DNA of 33,249 bases from Micromonospora endophytica (GTDB lineage Bacteria; Actinomycetota; Actinomycetes; Mycobacteriales; Micromonosporaceae): NCBI RefSeq assembly GCF_003236305.1, contig NZ_POTX01000038.1, positions 1-33,249 of the forward strand, in the 5' to 3' direction. Every line of letters begins with the position of its first letter. Position 1 is the first letter of the stretch. The notes below the pieces were generated by a model. The model was not told the DNA's origin and did no database searches. It worked only from the letters and a program-made list of their open reading frames with translations. A program made the position numbers and the translations under genes. This document shows positions 23,311-31,325 of this stretch, one piece after another.

Positions 23311-24080
23311 CGTTGGTTGCCTCCGGCGGCGCCGGGCAGCGCCAGATCGAGGTCGTCGGGGTCGTCGCCGGTCGCCGGTCGGCCGTGCCGCAGCCGCCTG
23401 TCGATCCAGTTGACCACATGGGTCAGCGGCACGGTCAACGCCAGGTAGAACAGCCCGGCCAGCAGTAGCGCCGACTGGTTGCCGGTGTTGGCCGCGTAGT
23501 CCTGCCCGATCCGGAACAGTTCCCGCTGGCTGGCCAGCAGGCCGAGGAAGTAGACCAGGCTGGAGTCCTTGATCAGGGCGATCAGTTGGTTCACCCAGGC
23601 GGGCAGGATCCGGCGGATGCCCTGCGGGATGATCACCCTCCGCATCGCCTCGCCCCAGGTGAAACCGAGCGCGCGGGCCGCCTCCAGCTGGGTGGCCTCC
23701 ACCGACTGGATGCCGGAGCGGAAGATCTCACCGATGTACGCGGATGCGATGAGCGACAGCGCCAGGATGCCCAGCGGGTACGGGTTGGGCCCCCACACCT
23801 GCATGCCGAGTGGGGCCAGGCCGACGCCGATCAGCAGGATCGTCGCCGCCGCCGGCAGGCCGCGGAACACGTCGGTCCAGACCCGTGCCGGCCAGCGCAA
23901 CCAGCGGGTACGCGAGATGCCGGCCACGGCCAGCACGATGCCCAGCGCCGAGCCGAGCAGGGCGGCGGTGACCGCCAGGATCAGCGTGTTCGGCAACCCG
24001 ACGGTGAGCATCTCGGGTAGCGCCTCGCGCATCGACTCCCAGTCGAAGAACGTCTCCCACAGGGTGCGCAACGGATCCAC
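23307..24080 (-). CDS. polar amino acid ABC importer permease
   Basis: This 257-residue permease has about five to six helices and the typical EAA loop ([33 protein letters not shown]) that docks with the ATPase. The N-terminus [22 protein letters not shown] and the [11 protein letters not shown] segment are typical of the HisM/GlnP family. The GTG at 24080 follows GGAGG by six bases. Only one permease gene is present, so it probably works as a homodimer. The last ~30 residues are hydrophilic. Confidence 0.92.
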   Translation of the reverse strand: MDPLRTLWETFFDWESMREALPEMLTVGLPNTLILAVTAALLGSALGIVLAVAGISRTRWLRWPARVWTDVFRGLPAAATILLIGVGLAPLGMQVWGPNPYPLGILALSLIASAYIGEIFRSGIQSVEATQLEAARALGFTWGEAMRRVIIPQGIRRILPAWVNQLIALIKDSSLVYFLGLLASQRELFRIGQDYAANTGNQSALLLAGLFYLALTVPLTHVVNWIDRRLRHGRPATGDDPDDLDLALPGAAGGNQR

Positions 24081-24118
24081 TGTCGACCTCCGCCCAGCTC
24101 GCTCGTCGTCCTACCAGC

Positions 24119-25006
24119 TCAGGAACCGGCCGCCACCGACACCGAAGCCGACGGTGCCACCGATGCCGAGGGCGGCGTCACGTCGCCGCTGCCCGGGGTG
24201 AATTCGGCAGGGATCGGCCGGCCCGGGTAGTACTGCTCCTGCAGGCGGGTCCAGGTGCCGTCGGCGATGACCTCGTCGAGTGCCTTGTTCAGTGCCTCGC
24301 GCAGCGCGTCGTTGCCCTTGGCGAAGGCGTACGCCGTCGGGGCCGGGCTGAGTTCCTTGGCCGCCACCTTGATCTTGCCGCCGCTGTCCGCGGCGGTCTT
24401 CTCACCGATCTCGGCGGGGGCGATCCAGGCGTCGGCGGTGCCGGCCTTGAGCTGGTTGATCGCGCCGTTGTAGTCGGGTACCCGTACCGGGTCGAGGCCC
24501 TTGTTGGTGGCGTAGTCGTCCTGGACGGTGCCCTGTACGACCACCACCCGCTTGCCGGCCAGCTCGTCGAAGCTGGTGAGCGTGGAACCGGCCGGCACGT
24601 CCAGACCGAAGTGCCCGAAGTCGTAGCCGTTGCCGAAGTCGACAGTCTTCTTCCGCGCCTCGGTGATGGTGATCGAGGAGCTGCCGATGTCGAACTTGCG
24701 GGTGTTGACCTGCGACAGCAGCGCCGAGAAGTCGGTGCCGACGAACTCCACGGTGAGGCCGAGCTTGTCGGCGGCGGCGACCAGCAGGTCGTTGTCGAAG
24801 CCGGTGAACTTGCCGTCCTTGAGGTACACGTTCGGCGGCGCGTCGGTGAGCGTGCCGGCCCGCAGCACCCCCGGCTGAAGCAGGTCGTACGGGTTGTCGG
24901 CGGTGCCGCCGGCGGAGTCGGAACCGCAGGCGGTGAGGGTGGCGGCGGCCAGGATGGCGGCGGTGCCGACGGCGGCGGCCCGGGTCAGGGCAGGAAGGAA
25001 TCGCAC
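24119..25006 (-). CDS. solute-binding lipoprotein of the ABC importer
   Basis: This 295-residue lipoprotein has a signal peptide ending in the lipobox LTAC with cysteine 27, then a family 3 binding domain: GTLTDAPPNVYLKDGKFTGFDNDLLVAAADKLGL, DIGSSSITITEARKKTVDFGNGY, and GKRVVVVQGTVQDDYA. The GTG at 25006 is chosen because GGAG lies seven bases upstream and the signal peptide begins there; an upstream in-frame start is less likely. It is the first coding gene after the riboswitch and leader peptide. Binding of cystine, or another sulfur amino acid, is inferred from that control region. Confidence 0.92.
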   Translation of the reverse strand: MRFLPALTRAAAVGTAAILAAATLTACGSDSAGGTADNPYDLLQPGVLRAGTLTDAPPNVYLKDGKFTGFDNDLLVAAADKLGLTVEFVGTDFSALLSQVNTRKFDIGSSSITITEARKKTVDFGNGYDFGHFGLDVPAGSTLTSFDELAGKRVVVVQGTVQDDYATNKGLDPVRVPDYNGAINQLKAGTADAWIAPAEIGEKTAADSGGKIKVAAKELSPAPTAYAFAKGNDALREALNKALDEVIADGTWTRLQEQYYPGRPIPAEFTPGSGDVTPPSASVAPSASVSVAAGS

Positions 25007-25053
25007 AGGTGTCTCCTGATCGAACGGCGGTGGGCACGGGCGTGCCACACCGA

Positions 25054-25115
25054 CGGTCCGTCGCAGGACGGACCGCAGGAACGGATCGTGGGAAAGTGGC
25101 CCGCTGGAGAGCGGG
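25054..25115 (-). promoter_or_regulatory. two hairpins between the leader peptide and the binding-protein gene
   Basis: On the minus strand a 6-bp stem with a 4-base loop (25115-25100) is followed by a perfect 9-bp stem with a 4-base loop (CGGTCCGTC at 25054-25062 with 25067-25075). They lie in the 125-base gap after the leader ORF, where attenuator structures would be expected. No T-run follows. Confidence 0.5.
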
Positions 25116-25131
25116 ACGGCAGGCGGCGCGG

Positions 25132-25233
25132 TCAGCTACACGCGGCGCTGCACACCCGCATCATGTCGACGTGCCGGCGCTGGGTCAGGCCCAGACCGGG
25201 TGCGACAGGAGCGGTACGACTGCGCTGCGGCAC
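25132..25233 (-). CDS. cysteine-containing leader peptide, RRHVD type
   Basis: A 33-codon ORF starts with GTG at 25233 after GGAGGGAGAGCC and ends RRHVDMMRVCSAACS. This C-terminus matches the actinobacterial leader peptides (R-R-H-V/I-D-x-x-R-x-x-S-A-x-C) found in front of sulfur and cysteine genes. In those, slow translation of the cysteine codons is thought to control the downstream operon. Two cysteines are at positions 28 and 32. It lies between the riboswitch and the lipoprotein gene. The ribosome binding site is partly inside a hairpin at 25244-25262. Confidence 0.78.
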   Translation of the reverse strand: MPQRSRTAPVAPGLGLTQRRHVDMMRVCSAACS

Positions 25234-25243
25234 GGCTCTCCCT

Positions 25244-25262
25244 CCAGGTCGTGATGACCTGG
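25244..25262 (-). promoter_or_regulatory. hairpin overlapping the leader-peptide ribosome binding site
   Basis: CCAGGTC (25244-25250) and GACCTGG (25256-25262) form a perfect 7-bp stem with a 5-base loop. On the minus strand the 3' arm ends in the GG that begins GGAGGG, the ribosome binding site of the leader peptide. It can hide part of that site. Confidence 0.55.
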
Positions 25263-25299
25263 GGAACCAGGCCACGCTTGCACCGGAGACTGGCTCCGA

Positions 25300-25386
25300 T
25301 GCCTGGTCCTCACCCGGGGCACCCCTGCGCGGACGAGGGTTGCCGGCCAGCGAGCCGGGGCTTGACGCTGACGCTCATGACCTGTC
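25300..25386 (-). ncRNA. SAM-IV-type riboswitch
   Basis: Read on the minus strand from 25386, the sequence follows the SAM-IV pattern I know from actinobacteria: GGTCATGAGCG, then CAGCGTCAAGCCCCGG, CTCGCTGGCCGGCAACCCTC, a variable hairpin, GGGGTGCCCCGGGTGA and GGACCAGGC. The GGTC at the start pairs with GACC near the end to form P1. It binds S-adenosylmethionine and normally turns genes off when SAM is plentiful. Here it precedes a leader peptide and an amino acid ABC importer, which supports a sulfur amino acid substrate. An Rfam RF00634 covariance search would settle it. Confidence 0.82.
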
Positions 25387-25390
25387 GCCG

Positions 25391-25421
25391 AGGCTAGCAG
25401 CCGGTGACGGGGTGGCGTCCA
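25391..25421 (-). promoter_or_regulatory. promoter of the riboswitch-controlled importer operon
   Basis: On the minus strand TGGACG (25421-25416) and TAGCCT (25396-25391) are 19 bases apart. Transcription would start near 25384, right at the first pairing strand of the riboswitch, as expected. Confidence 0.5.
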
Positions 25422-25479
25422 CTCGTTATGACGGCCCTCACGCCGTGCCCGCCCGGGCTCCGGCGGGGCCGGGTGGGTG

Positions 25480-25509
25480 TTGCCGACAGCACCGGTGATC
25501 CCTTACGGT
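25480..25509 (+). promoter_or_regulatory. possible urease operon promoter
   Basis: TTGCCG (25480-25485) and TACGGT (25504-25509) are 18 bases apart, giving an untranslated leader of about 195 bases before ureA. From 25422 to 25710 I see no gene on either strand, only this candidate promoter and the hairpin at 25563-25613. Confidence 0.4.
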
Positions 25510-25562
25510 CTGCTCAGCGGTGGGCGGTGCGGTCCGCATCCGAGAAGACACCGCCGGTGGTT

Positions 25563-25613
25563 CACCACGCGGGGCCGGGGAGGGTGGCACTCCAGGGCCC
25601 GAGGCGCGTGGTG
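25563..25613 (+). promoter_or_regulatory. long hairpin in the ureA leader
   Basis: CACCACGCG (25563-25571) pairs perfectly with CGCGTGGTG (25605-25613). Inside it GGGC (25572-25575) can pair with GCCC (25597-25600), and GGAG with CTCC. This is the main structure of the ~195-base leader. It matches no riboswitch class I can name. Confidence 0.4.
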
Positions 25614-25710
25614 GTGTGCCGGCTGGCAAACCCCGAACCGAGGGCGGCGCGTCGAGGCGCCGGCCCGACCGTTGTACGGGGTACGCGGACACCCACCCCG
25701 GGAGCCACAC

Positions 25711-26013
25711 TTGTTTCTCACCCCCCACGAGCAGGACCGCCTGCTCGTCCACGTGGCGGCTGACGTCGCCCGGCGCCGCCGCGAACGCGGCCTGCGCCTC
25801 AACTATCCGGAAGCCGTCGCGCTGATCACCGCGTTCCTGCTCGAGGGCGCCCGCGACGGCAGGTCCGTGGTCGACCTGATGGCCGCCGGTCGCACCGTGC
25901 TGACCCGGGACGACGTGCAGGACGGCATTCCCGAGTTGCTGAGGGAGGTGCAGGTGGAGGCGACGTTCCCGGACGGCACCAAGCTGGTGACGGTGCACCA
26001 CCCGATCCCGTGA
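25711..26013 (+). CDS. ureA: urease gamma subunit
   Basis: This 100-residue UreA has the family sequence [38 protein letters not shown] ... [20 protein letters not shown]. With UreB and UreC it forms the nickel enzyme that hydrolyses urea to ammonia and carbamate. The TTG at 25711 is chosen because it gives the normal family length and start and has GGAG six bases upstream. Longer in-frame starts are not supported. Its stop overlaps the ureB start (GTGA). Confidence 0.95.
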   Translation: MFLTPHEQDRLLVHVAADVARRRRERGLRLNYPEAVALITAFLLEGARDGRSVVDLMAAGRTVLTRDDVQDGIPELLREVQVEATFPDGTKLVTVHHPIP

Positions 26014-26333
26014 TCCCCGGGGAGGTGCTGCCGGCCGCCGGGCCAGTGGAGATCAACGCGGGTCGGCCGGTGACCACCCTGCTGGTGGTCAACACCGGCG
26101 ACCGGCCGGTGCAGGTGGGCTCGCACTACCACTTCGCCGAGGCCAATCCGGCCCTGGACTTCGACCGCGACGCCGCGTGGGGGCAGCGACTCGCCGTACC
26201 GGCAGGCACGTCGGTGCGCTTCGAGCCGGGGGTGAGCCGCACCGTCGACCTGGTGCCGTTCGGCGGTGCCCGGATCGTGCCCGGACTACGTGGCGCGTGC
26301 GGCGGCGCGCTGGATCGGGGGCGGGACGCGTGA
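26010..26333 (+). CDS. ureB: urease beta subunit
   Basis: This 107-residue UreB begins with [20 protein letters not shown] and has the typical [39 protein letters not shown] block. The GTG at 26010 overlaps the ureA stop, and its own stop overlaps the ureC start in the same way. The length is normal. It is a structural subunit of the urease complex. Confidence 0.95.
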   Translation: MIPGEVLPAAGPVEINAGRPVTTLLVVNTGDRPVQVGSHYHFAEANPALDFDRDAAWGQRLAVPAGTSVRFEPGVSRTVDLVPFGGARIVPGLRGACGGALDRGRDA

Positions 26334-28033
26334 GCAGCGTGGAACGCGACCGTTACGTCGCGCTGTACGGGCCGACCACCGGCGACCGGATCCGGTTGGC
26401 CGACACCAGCCTGCTCATCGAGGTCGAACACGACCACTGTGCCGGCGGCGACGAAGCCGTCTTCGGCGGCGGCAAGGTGATCCGCGAGTCGATGGGCCAG
26501 TCCCGGGCGACCCGGGCCGAGGGTGCCCTGGACACGGTCATCACCGGTGCCGTGGTCCTCGACCACTGGGGGGTGGTCAAGGCCGACGTGGGGCTGCGCG
26601 ATGGACGGATCGTCGCGCTGGGCCGAGCCGGCAACCCGGACACCATGGACGGTGTCCACCCCGACCTGGTCATCGGCCCGGCGACCGAGGTGATCGCCGG
26701 CAACGGCCGGATCCTCACCGCCGGTGCGGTCGACACCCACGTGCACTTCATCTGCCCGCAGATCGTCACCGAGGCCCTCGCCGGTGGCGTGACCACCCTG
26801 GTCGGTGGCGGCACCGGCCCGGCCGAGGGCACCCGGGCCACCACCGTCACCCCGAACGCCTGGCACCTGGCCCGGATGCACGAGGCCCTCGACGCGTTCC
26901 CGGTGAACGTGCTGCTGCTCGGCAAGGGCAACACCGTCTCCAGCGAGGCGCTGTGGGAGCAGTTGCGGGCCGGTGCCGGCGGGTTCAAACTGCACGAGGA
27001 CTGGGGCACCACCCCGGCGGTGGTCGATGCCTGCCTGCGGGTGGCGGACGCCTCCGGCGTGCAGGTCTCCATCCACACCGACACCCTCAACGAGGCCGGG
27101 TTCGTCGCCGACACGCTGCGCGCCATCGCTGGCCGGGCGATCCACTCGTACCACACCGAGGGGGCCGGGGGCGGGCACGCGCCGGACATCATCACCGTCG
27201 CCGGCGAACCCAACGTGCTGCCCTCGTCGACCAACCCGACCCGCCCCTACACCCGCAACACCCTGGCCGAACACCTCGACATGCTGATGGTCTGCCACCA
27301 CCTCAACCCGGCGGTCCCGGAGGACCTGGCCTTCGCCGAGAGCCGGATCCGGCCCTCCACGATGGCCGCCGAGGATCTGCTGCACGATCTCGGCGCGATC
27401 TCCATCATCGGCTCCGACTCGCAGGCCATGGGCCGGGTCGGCGAGGTGGTGCTGCGCACCTGGCAGAGCGCGCACGTGATGAAGAACAGGGTGGGGGCAC
27501 TGCCCGGCGACGGTGCCGCCGACAACCATCGGGCCCGGCGGTACGTCGCGAAATACACCATCTGCGCGGCCATGGCCAACGGGCTCGACCACGAGGTCGG
27601 CTCCGTCGAACCGGGCAAGCTCGCCGACCTGGTGCTCTGGGACCCGGCTTTCTTCGGCGTACGCCCACACCTGGTGATCAAGGGCGGCATGATCGCGTAC
27701 GCCCAGATGGGTGACGCGAACGCCTCGATCCCGACCCCGCAGCCGATGCTGCCTCGGCCGATGTTCGGTGCCCACGGCGTGGCGGCCGCCGCCACCAGCC
27801 TGGCGTTCGTCGCCCCGGCCGCGCTCGACGCCGGGCTGCGTCTGGACGTACGCCGGCGGGTGGTGCCGGTGACCGACGTGCGGTCGCGCGGCAAGACCGA
27901 CCTGCCGGAGAACGGTGCCCTGCCGCGCATCGAGGTGGAGCCGGACACCTTCACCGTCCGGATCGACGGCGAGGTGGTCGACCCGGATCCGGTGGCCGAA
28001 CTGCCCATGGCCCAGCGGTACTTCCTGTTCTGA
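26330..28033 (+). CDS. ureC: urease alpha (catalytic) subunit
   Basis: This 567-residue UreC carries all the expected nickel ligands: the HVH pair at 137 and 139, the lysine that is carbamylated ([11 protein letters not shown]220), histidines in SIHTDTLNE (249) and [15 protein letters not shown] (275 region), and aspartate 363 in GSDSQAMGR. The flap has the catalytic VCHHLNP histidine (about 323). The length is typical. The GTG at 26330 overlaps the ureB stop. It needs UreD, UreF and UreG for nickel insertion, all encoded downstream. Confidence 0.97.
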   Translation: MSSVERDRYVALYGPTTGDRIRLADTSLLIEVEHDHCAGGDEAVFGGGKVIRESMGQSRATRAEGALDTVITGAVVLDHWGVVKADVGLRDGRIVALGRAGNPDTMDGVHPDLVIGPATEVIAGNGRILTAGAVDTHVHFICPQIVTEALAGGVTTLVGGGTGPAEGTRATTVTPNAWHLARMHEALDAFPVNVLLLGKGNTVSSEALWEQLRAGAGGFKLHEDWGTTPAVVDACLRVADASGVQVSIHTDTLNEAGFVADTLRAIAGRAIHSYHTEGAGGGHAPDIITVAGEPNVLPSSTNPTRPYTRNTLAEHLDMLMVCHHLNPAVPEDLAFAESRIRPSTMAAEDLLHDLGAISIIGSDSQAMGRVGEVVLRTWQSAHVMKNRVGALPGDGAADNHRARRYVAKYTICAAMANGLDHEVGSVEPGKLADLVLWDPAFFGVRPHLVIKGGMIAYAQMGDANASIPTPQPMLPRPMFGAHGVAAAATSLAFVAPAALDAGLRLDVRRRVVPVTDVRSRGKTDLPENGALPRIEVEPDTFTVRIDGEVVDPDPVAELPMAQRYFLF

Positions 28034-28830
28034 TGACCGCACCAACCATGCTGCTGCTCCTCGCCGACGGGCGGTTCCCGGCCGGGGCACACGCACACTC
28101 GTCCGGCCTGGAGGCCGCCGTCGCCGCCGGGCGGGTCACCGACCTGGCCACGCTCGGCGATTACCTGCGCGGTCGGCTGGCCACCGCCGGCCTGGTCGCC
28201 GCAGCCTTCGCGGCGGCGGCCTGCCGGGCCGCCGAGCCGAGCCACCCGCGACCGTCGCCCAGTGGCGAGGCCGACCAGTCTCGGCTGCGACCGCCTCCGA
28301 ACGGCGACGGCGACCGGGCTCGGCTGACACCGTCGCCGGGTGGCGACGCCGGGCAGGTGCGGCGGGCGGCGCTCGCCCGGTTGGACGCCGAGCTGGATGC
28401 CCGTACGGCCTCACTTGCCCAGCGGTCGGTGTCCCGCCGGCAGGGCAAGGCGCTGCTGCGCGCGGGGCGCGAGATCTGGCCCGCCGCCAGCTTCGACGAA
28501 CTTCCGGCCGCGCCCGGCGGCCCGCACCAGCCGCTCGTGCTCGGGCTGGTCGGTGCCGCCGCCGGACTCGACCCGGCGCAGGTCGCCACGGTCGCCGCGC
28601 ACGCCACGGTGACCGGGTCGGCAAGTGCCGCCGTACGTCTGCTCGGTCTTGATCCGTACCAGGTCCAGGCCCTGCTGGTGCGGCTCGCCGCCGCCTGCGA
28701 CGCCACCGCGGCGCAGGCGGCGCGGGCCGCCGAGGAACCACCGGAGCGGCTGCCGGCCGCCAACGCTCCGCTCGCCGACATCCACGCCGAAGCTCACGCC
28801 ACCTGGGAGGTGCGTCTCTTTGCGTCCTGA
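28033..28830 (+). CDS. ureF: urease accessory protein UreF with a tandem-repeat insertion
   Basis: UreF joins UreD and UreG in loading nickel into urease. This 265-residue protein has the usual [22 protein letters not shown] start and an [31 protein letters not shown]-terminal part. Residues 73-111 are an extra segment made of three 13-residue units not expected in UreF. The ATG at 28033 overlaps the ureC stop by one base. It ends inside the start region of ureG (11-base overlap). Confidence 0.9.
   Translation: MTAPTMLLLLADGRFPAGAHAHSSGLEAAVAAGRVTDLATLGDYLRGRLATAGLVAAAFAAAACRAAEPSHPRPSPSGEADQSRLRPPPNGDGDRARLTPSPGGDAGQVRRAALARLDAELDARTASLAQRSVSRRQGKALLRAGREIWPAASFDELPAAPGGPHQPLVLGLVGAAAGLDPAQVATVAAHATVTGSASAAVRLLGLDPYQVQALLVRLAAACDATAAQAARAAEEPPERLPAANAPLADIHAEAHATWEVRLFAS
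28249..28365 (+). repeat. three 39-bp in-frame repeats in ureF
   Basis: The units are 28249-28287, 28288-28326 and 28327-28365, encoding [26 protein letters not shown] and [13 protein letters not shown]. They keep the reading frame and look like an expanded, diverging minisatellite. Confidence 0.8.
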
Positions 28831-29548
28831 GATCGAACACGACGAGTCCGTTCCCCACACCCATCCCGAACCGGGGGTCGACCCGCACGCCCCGCTGCCC
28901 GCCGCCGCCCGGGCGCTGCGGGTCGGCATCGGCGGCCCGGTCGGCTCCGGCAAGACCGCGCTGGTCGCCGCGTTGTGCCGGTCGTTCGCCGACGAACTGC
29001 GCCTGGGGGTGGTGACGAACGACATCTACACCACCGAGGACGCCGACTTCCTCAAGCGGGCCGGGGTGCTCGACCCGGCGCGGATCCGCGCGGTGGAGAC
29101 CGGCTGCTGCCCGCACACCGCCATCCGGGACGACATCGGCGCGAACCTCGACGCGGTCGACGAACTGGCCGAGGCGTTGGGGCCGCTGGACCTGGTGCTC
29201 GTGGAGAGCGGCGGGGACAACCTCACCGCGACCTTCAGCCGGGGTCTGGTCGACCGGCAGATCTTCGTGGTCGACGTGGCCGGCGGGGACAAGGTGCCAC
29301 GCAAGGGCGGGCCCGGGGTGACCGCCGCCGACCTACTGGTGATCAACAAGACGGATCTGGCGCCGCTCGTCGGTGCCGACCTGGCCGTGATGGACCGCGA
29401 CGCCCGCGCCCGGCGCGGCACCCTGCCCACGATCTTCCAGTCCATCACCGAGGATCCCCGGGCCAGCCGGGTCGCCGACTGGATCCGCCACGAACTGGCG
29501 CACCACCGCGTCGCGTCGCCCGTTCCGGTTCCCGCCGGGCAGCCCTGA
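28820..29548 (+). CDS. ureG: urease accessory GTPase UreG
   Basis: UreG is the GTPase that powers nickel transfer to urease. The 242-residue protein has Walker [10 protein letters not shown] (38-46), the nickel-binding [13 protein letters not shown] motif, [14 protein letters not shown] and a NKTDLAP guanine-recognition motif. Its N-terminal ~28 residues carry four histidines (EHDES, PHTHPEP, DPHAP), which may bind spare nickel. The TTG at 28820 has GGGAGG nine bases upstream and gives a normal length. It overlaps ureF by 11 bases and ureD by one. Confidence 0.94.
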   Translation: MRPEIEHDESVPHTHPEPGVDPHAPLPAAARALRVGIGGPVGSGKTALVAALCRSFADELRLGVVTNDIYTTEDADFLKRAGVLDPARIRAVETGCCPHTAIRDDIGANLDAVDELAEALGPLDLVLVESGGDNLTATFSRGLVDRQIFVVDVAGGDKVPRKGGPGVTAADLLVINKTDLAPLVGADLAVMDRDARARRGTLPTIFQSITEDPRASRVADWIRHELAHHRVASPVPVPAGQP

Positions 29549-30330
29549 TGCGGGCCACCGCCCGGCTGGTGGCCCGTGCCGACCGACACGGCCGCACCAC
29601 CCTGACCGAGCTGCGCGGCGAGAGCCCGTTGCTGCTGCGCCAGGTCCCGGCCGCCGGCGGTGGCCGCACGGTGTACGTCGTCGGCGGCGCGGCCGGTCCG
29701 CTCGCCGGCGACGACCTGCGCCTGGACATCGAGGTCGGCCCGGGTGCGGTCGTCCGGGTGCAGACGGTCGCCGCCTCCGTCGCGTTGCCGGGCCGACCCC
29801 GCACGGTCTCCCGGATGCTGGTCCGGGCGCGCGTCGCGGCGGACGCCGTGCTGCACTGGCTGCCCGAGCAGCTCGTCGCGGCTGCGGGCTGCGCGCACGT
29901 CACCGAGTCTCAGGTGGACGTCGCCGAGGGCGGTGTCCTGCACTGGCGCGACGAGCTGATCTGTGGCCGGCACGGTGAGCAGCCCGGCCACGCCGAGATC
30001 CACACCTGGGTCGACCTGGCCGCCCGGCCCCTGCTGCGGCAGTCCCTCACGGTCGGACCGGACGCGCCCGGCTGGTCCGGACCGGCCGTGCTCGGTGGTG
30101 CCCGCGCCACCGGGTCACTACTGATCGTCGACCCGGCCCGGCCCGCCGAGCCGGCGGCGGTACGCGGCACGTTGACCCGGCTGCCGCTGGCCAGCGGCCC
30201 GGCCACCCTCTGGACCGGCACCGCGCCGGACGCGCACACCCTGCGCGGACTTCTCGACGGGGCGAACGGGTTGAGTAGCATCGCGGTTACGGCCGGAGCA
30301 GAGGAGCACAGGGTTGTACGAGTTGGGTGA
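29548..30330 (+). CDS. ureD: urease accessory protein UreD
   Basis: This 260-residue protein has the UreD/UreH pattern ARLVARADRHGRTTLTELRGESPLLLRQ, GPLAGDDLRLDIEVGPGAVVRVQTVAAS, and VLHWLPEQLVAAAGCAHVTES. UreD is the scaffold that binds apo-urease and recruits UreF and UreG. The ATG at 29548 overlaps the ureG stop. Its end overlaps the start of the next gene by 17 bases. The order ABCFGD without ureE is usual in actinobacteria. Confidence 0.9.
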   Translation: MRATARLVARADRHGRTTLTELRGESPLLLRQVPAAGGGRTVYVVGGAAGPLAGDDLRLDIEVGPGAVVRVQTVAASVALPGRPRTVSRMLVRARVAADAVLHWLPEQLVAAAGCAHVTESQVDVAEGGVLHWRDELICGRHGEQPGHAEIHTWVDLAARPLLRQSLTVGPDAPGWSGPAVLGGARATGSLLIVDPARPAEPAAVRGTLTRLPLASGPATLWTGTAPDAHTLRGLLDGANGLSSIAVTAGAEEHRVVRVG

Positions 30331-31273
30331 GGTCGTCGCCGAGCGGCGGATCGAGATCGTCGTCCCGGACGGTGCCACGTCGGAGTTGGTGGTCCGGTTC
30401 GGCAAGCCGCACCCCGACCCGTTGCCGGGCGGTGACTGGTGCTGCCCGTTCCAGATCGAGGGGCTGGGCGAGGGCGCGGTCGACGCCGCGTTCGGAGTGG
30501 ACTCCCTCCAGGCGACGCTGCTGGCGGTGCAGAGTGTGCGGCTGCTGCTGACCGAGCACGCCGCGCAGACCGCGGCCCGGCTGGACTGGTTCGGGCAGCC
30601 CGACTGGGGCCTGCGCGTCGATCCGGGTCTGACGTCCCGGGAGGTCACCACCCGGCACGCCTACCTCGCCGCCGCCGGCATCGCCGCCGCGCTGCTGCGT
30701 ACGCCGGCGCTGGCCGAGCGCTGGAGGACGCCGAGCGCGTTGCCGAACTACTCCGTCGGCGGGCTGGCCCGGCACCTCGCCAACCAGATCATCCAGCCGG
30801 CGGAACTGCTCGACGCGCCACCGGGACATCGCGCGATCGAGGTGCTGGCGCACTTCACCGGCAGCGCCTGGGTGACCACCAGCGCCGACGACGCGGACAA
30901 CACCAACATCCGGGAGCGGGGTGAGCGGGCTGCTGCCGCGACCACTGCCGATCGGCTCGCCGCCGAGGTCGAGGGGGTGCTGGCGAAGCTGCGCCACACG
31001 GTGCCCGCCGCGCCGCCGCACCGGATCATCGACCTCGGTGACTGGGGTCTGGCCGTCGACGACTTCCTGCTGACCCGGTTGCTGGAGCTGGTGGTGCACG
31101 TCGACGATCTGGCGGTCAGCCTGGACCTGCCGACACCCGAGCTGCCGGCGGAGGCCATCGAACTGACGAACGACCTGCTCACCCGGATCGCCGCGTGGCG
31201 ACACGGCCCCCTCGCGGTGGTGCGCGCACTGTCCCGCTCAGAACGTGCCCCGGAGACCGTCAGCGCGCTCTGA
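30314..31273 (+). CDS. fusion of an N-terminal domain of unknown function with a maleylpyruvate-isomerase-like domain
   Basis: The first ~95 residues (YELGEVVAERRIEIVVPDG ... GGDWCCPFQIEGLGEGAV ... GVDSLQATLLAVQSVR) resemble the DUF6968 type of small actinobacterial domain; this is from memory. From about 110 the sequence changes to a mycothiol-dependent maleylpyruvate isomerase / DinB-like pattern, with SVGGLARHLANQI and RLLELVVHVDDLAVSLDL. The protein has 319 residues. The TTG at 30314 has GGAG nearby (30302-30305) and overlaps the end of ureD, so it is probably part of the urease transcript, although no functional link to urease is known. Confidence 0.68.
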   Translation: MYELGEVVAERRIEIVVPDGATSELVVRFGKPHPDPLPGGDWCCPFQIEGLGEGAVDAAFGVDSLQATLLAVQSVRLLLTEHAAQTAARLDWFGQPDWGLRVDPGLTSREVTTRHAYLAAAGIAAALLRTPALAERWRTPSALPNYSVGGLARHLANQIIQPAELLDAPPGHRAIEVLAHFTGSAWVTTSADDADNTNIRERGERAAAATTADRLAAEVEGVLAKLRHTVPAAPPHRIIDLGDWGLAVDDFLLTRLLELVVHVDDLAVSLDLPTPELPAEAIELTNDLLTRIAAWRHGPLAVVRALSRSERAPETVSAL

Positions 31274-31325
31274 GCGCTGTTAATCGGTTGGCCCATGTGG
31301 TGCGGGCGGCTAGCGTGCCGGGTTC

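Noticed and set aside
22579..25006. Glutamate/glutamine importer (gluABCD type)
   Set aside because: The protein families would allow it, but the SAM-IV-type riboswitch and the cysteine-bearing leader argue for a sulfur amino acid; only one permease gene is present.
25510..25710. Guanidine (ykkC), cobalamin or c-di-AMP riboswitch before ureA
   Set aside because: None of the conserved motifs of these classes could be found in the leader; only generic hairpins are visible.
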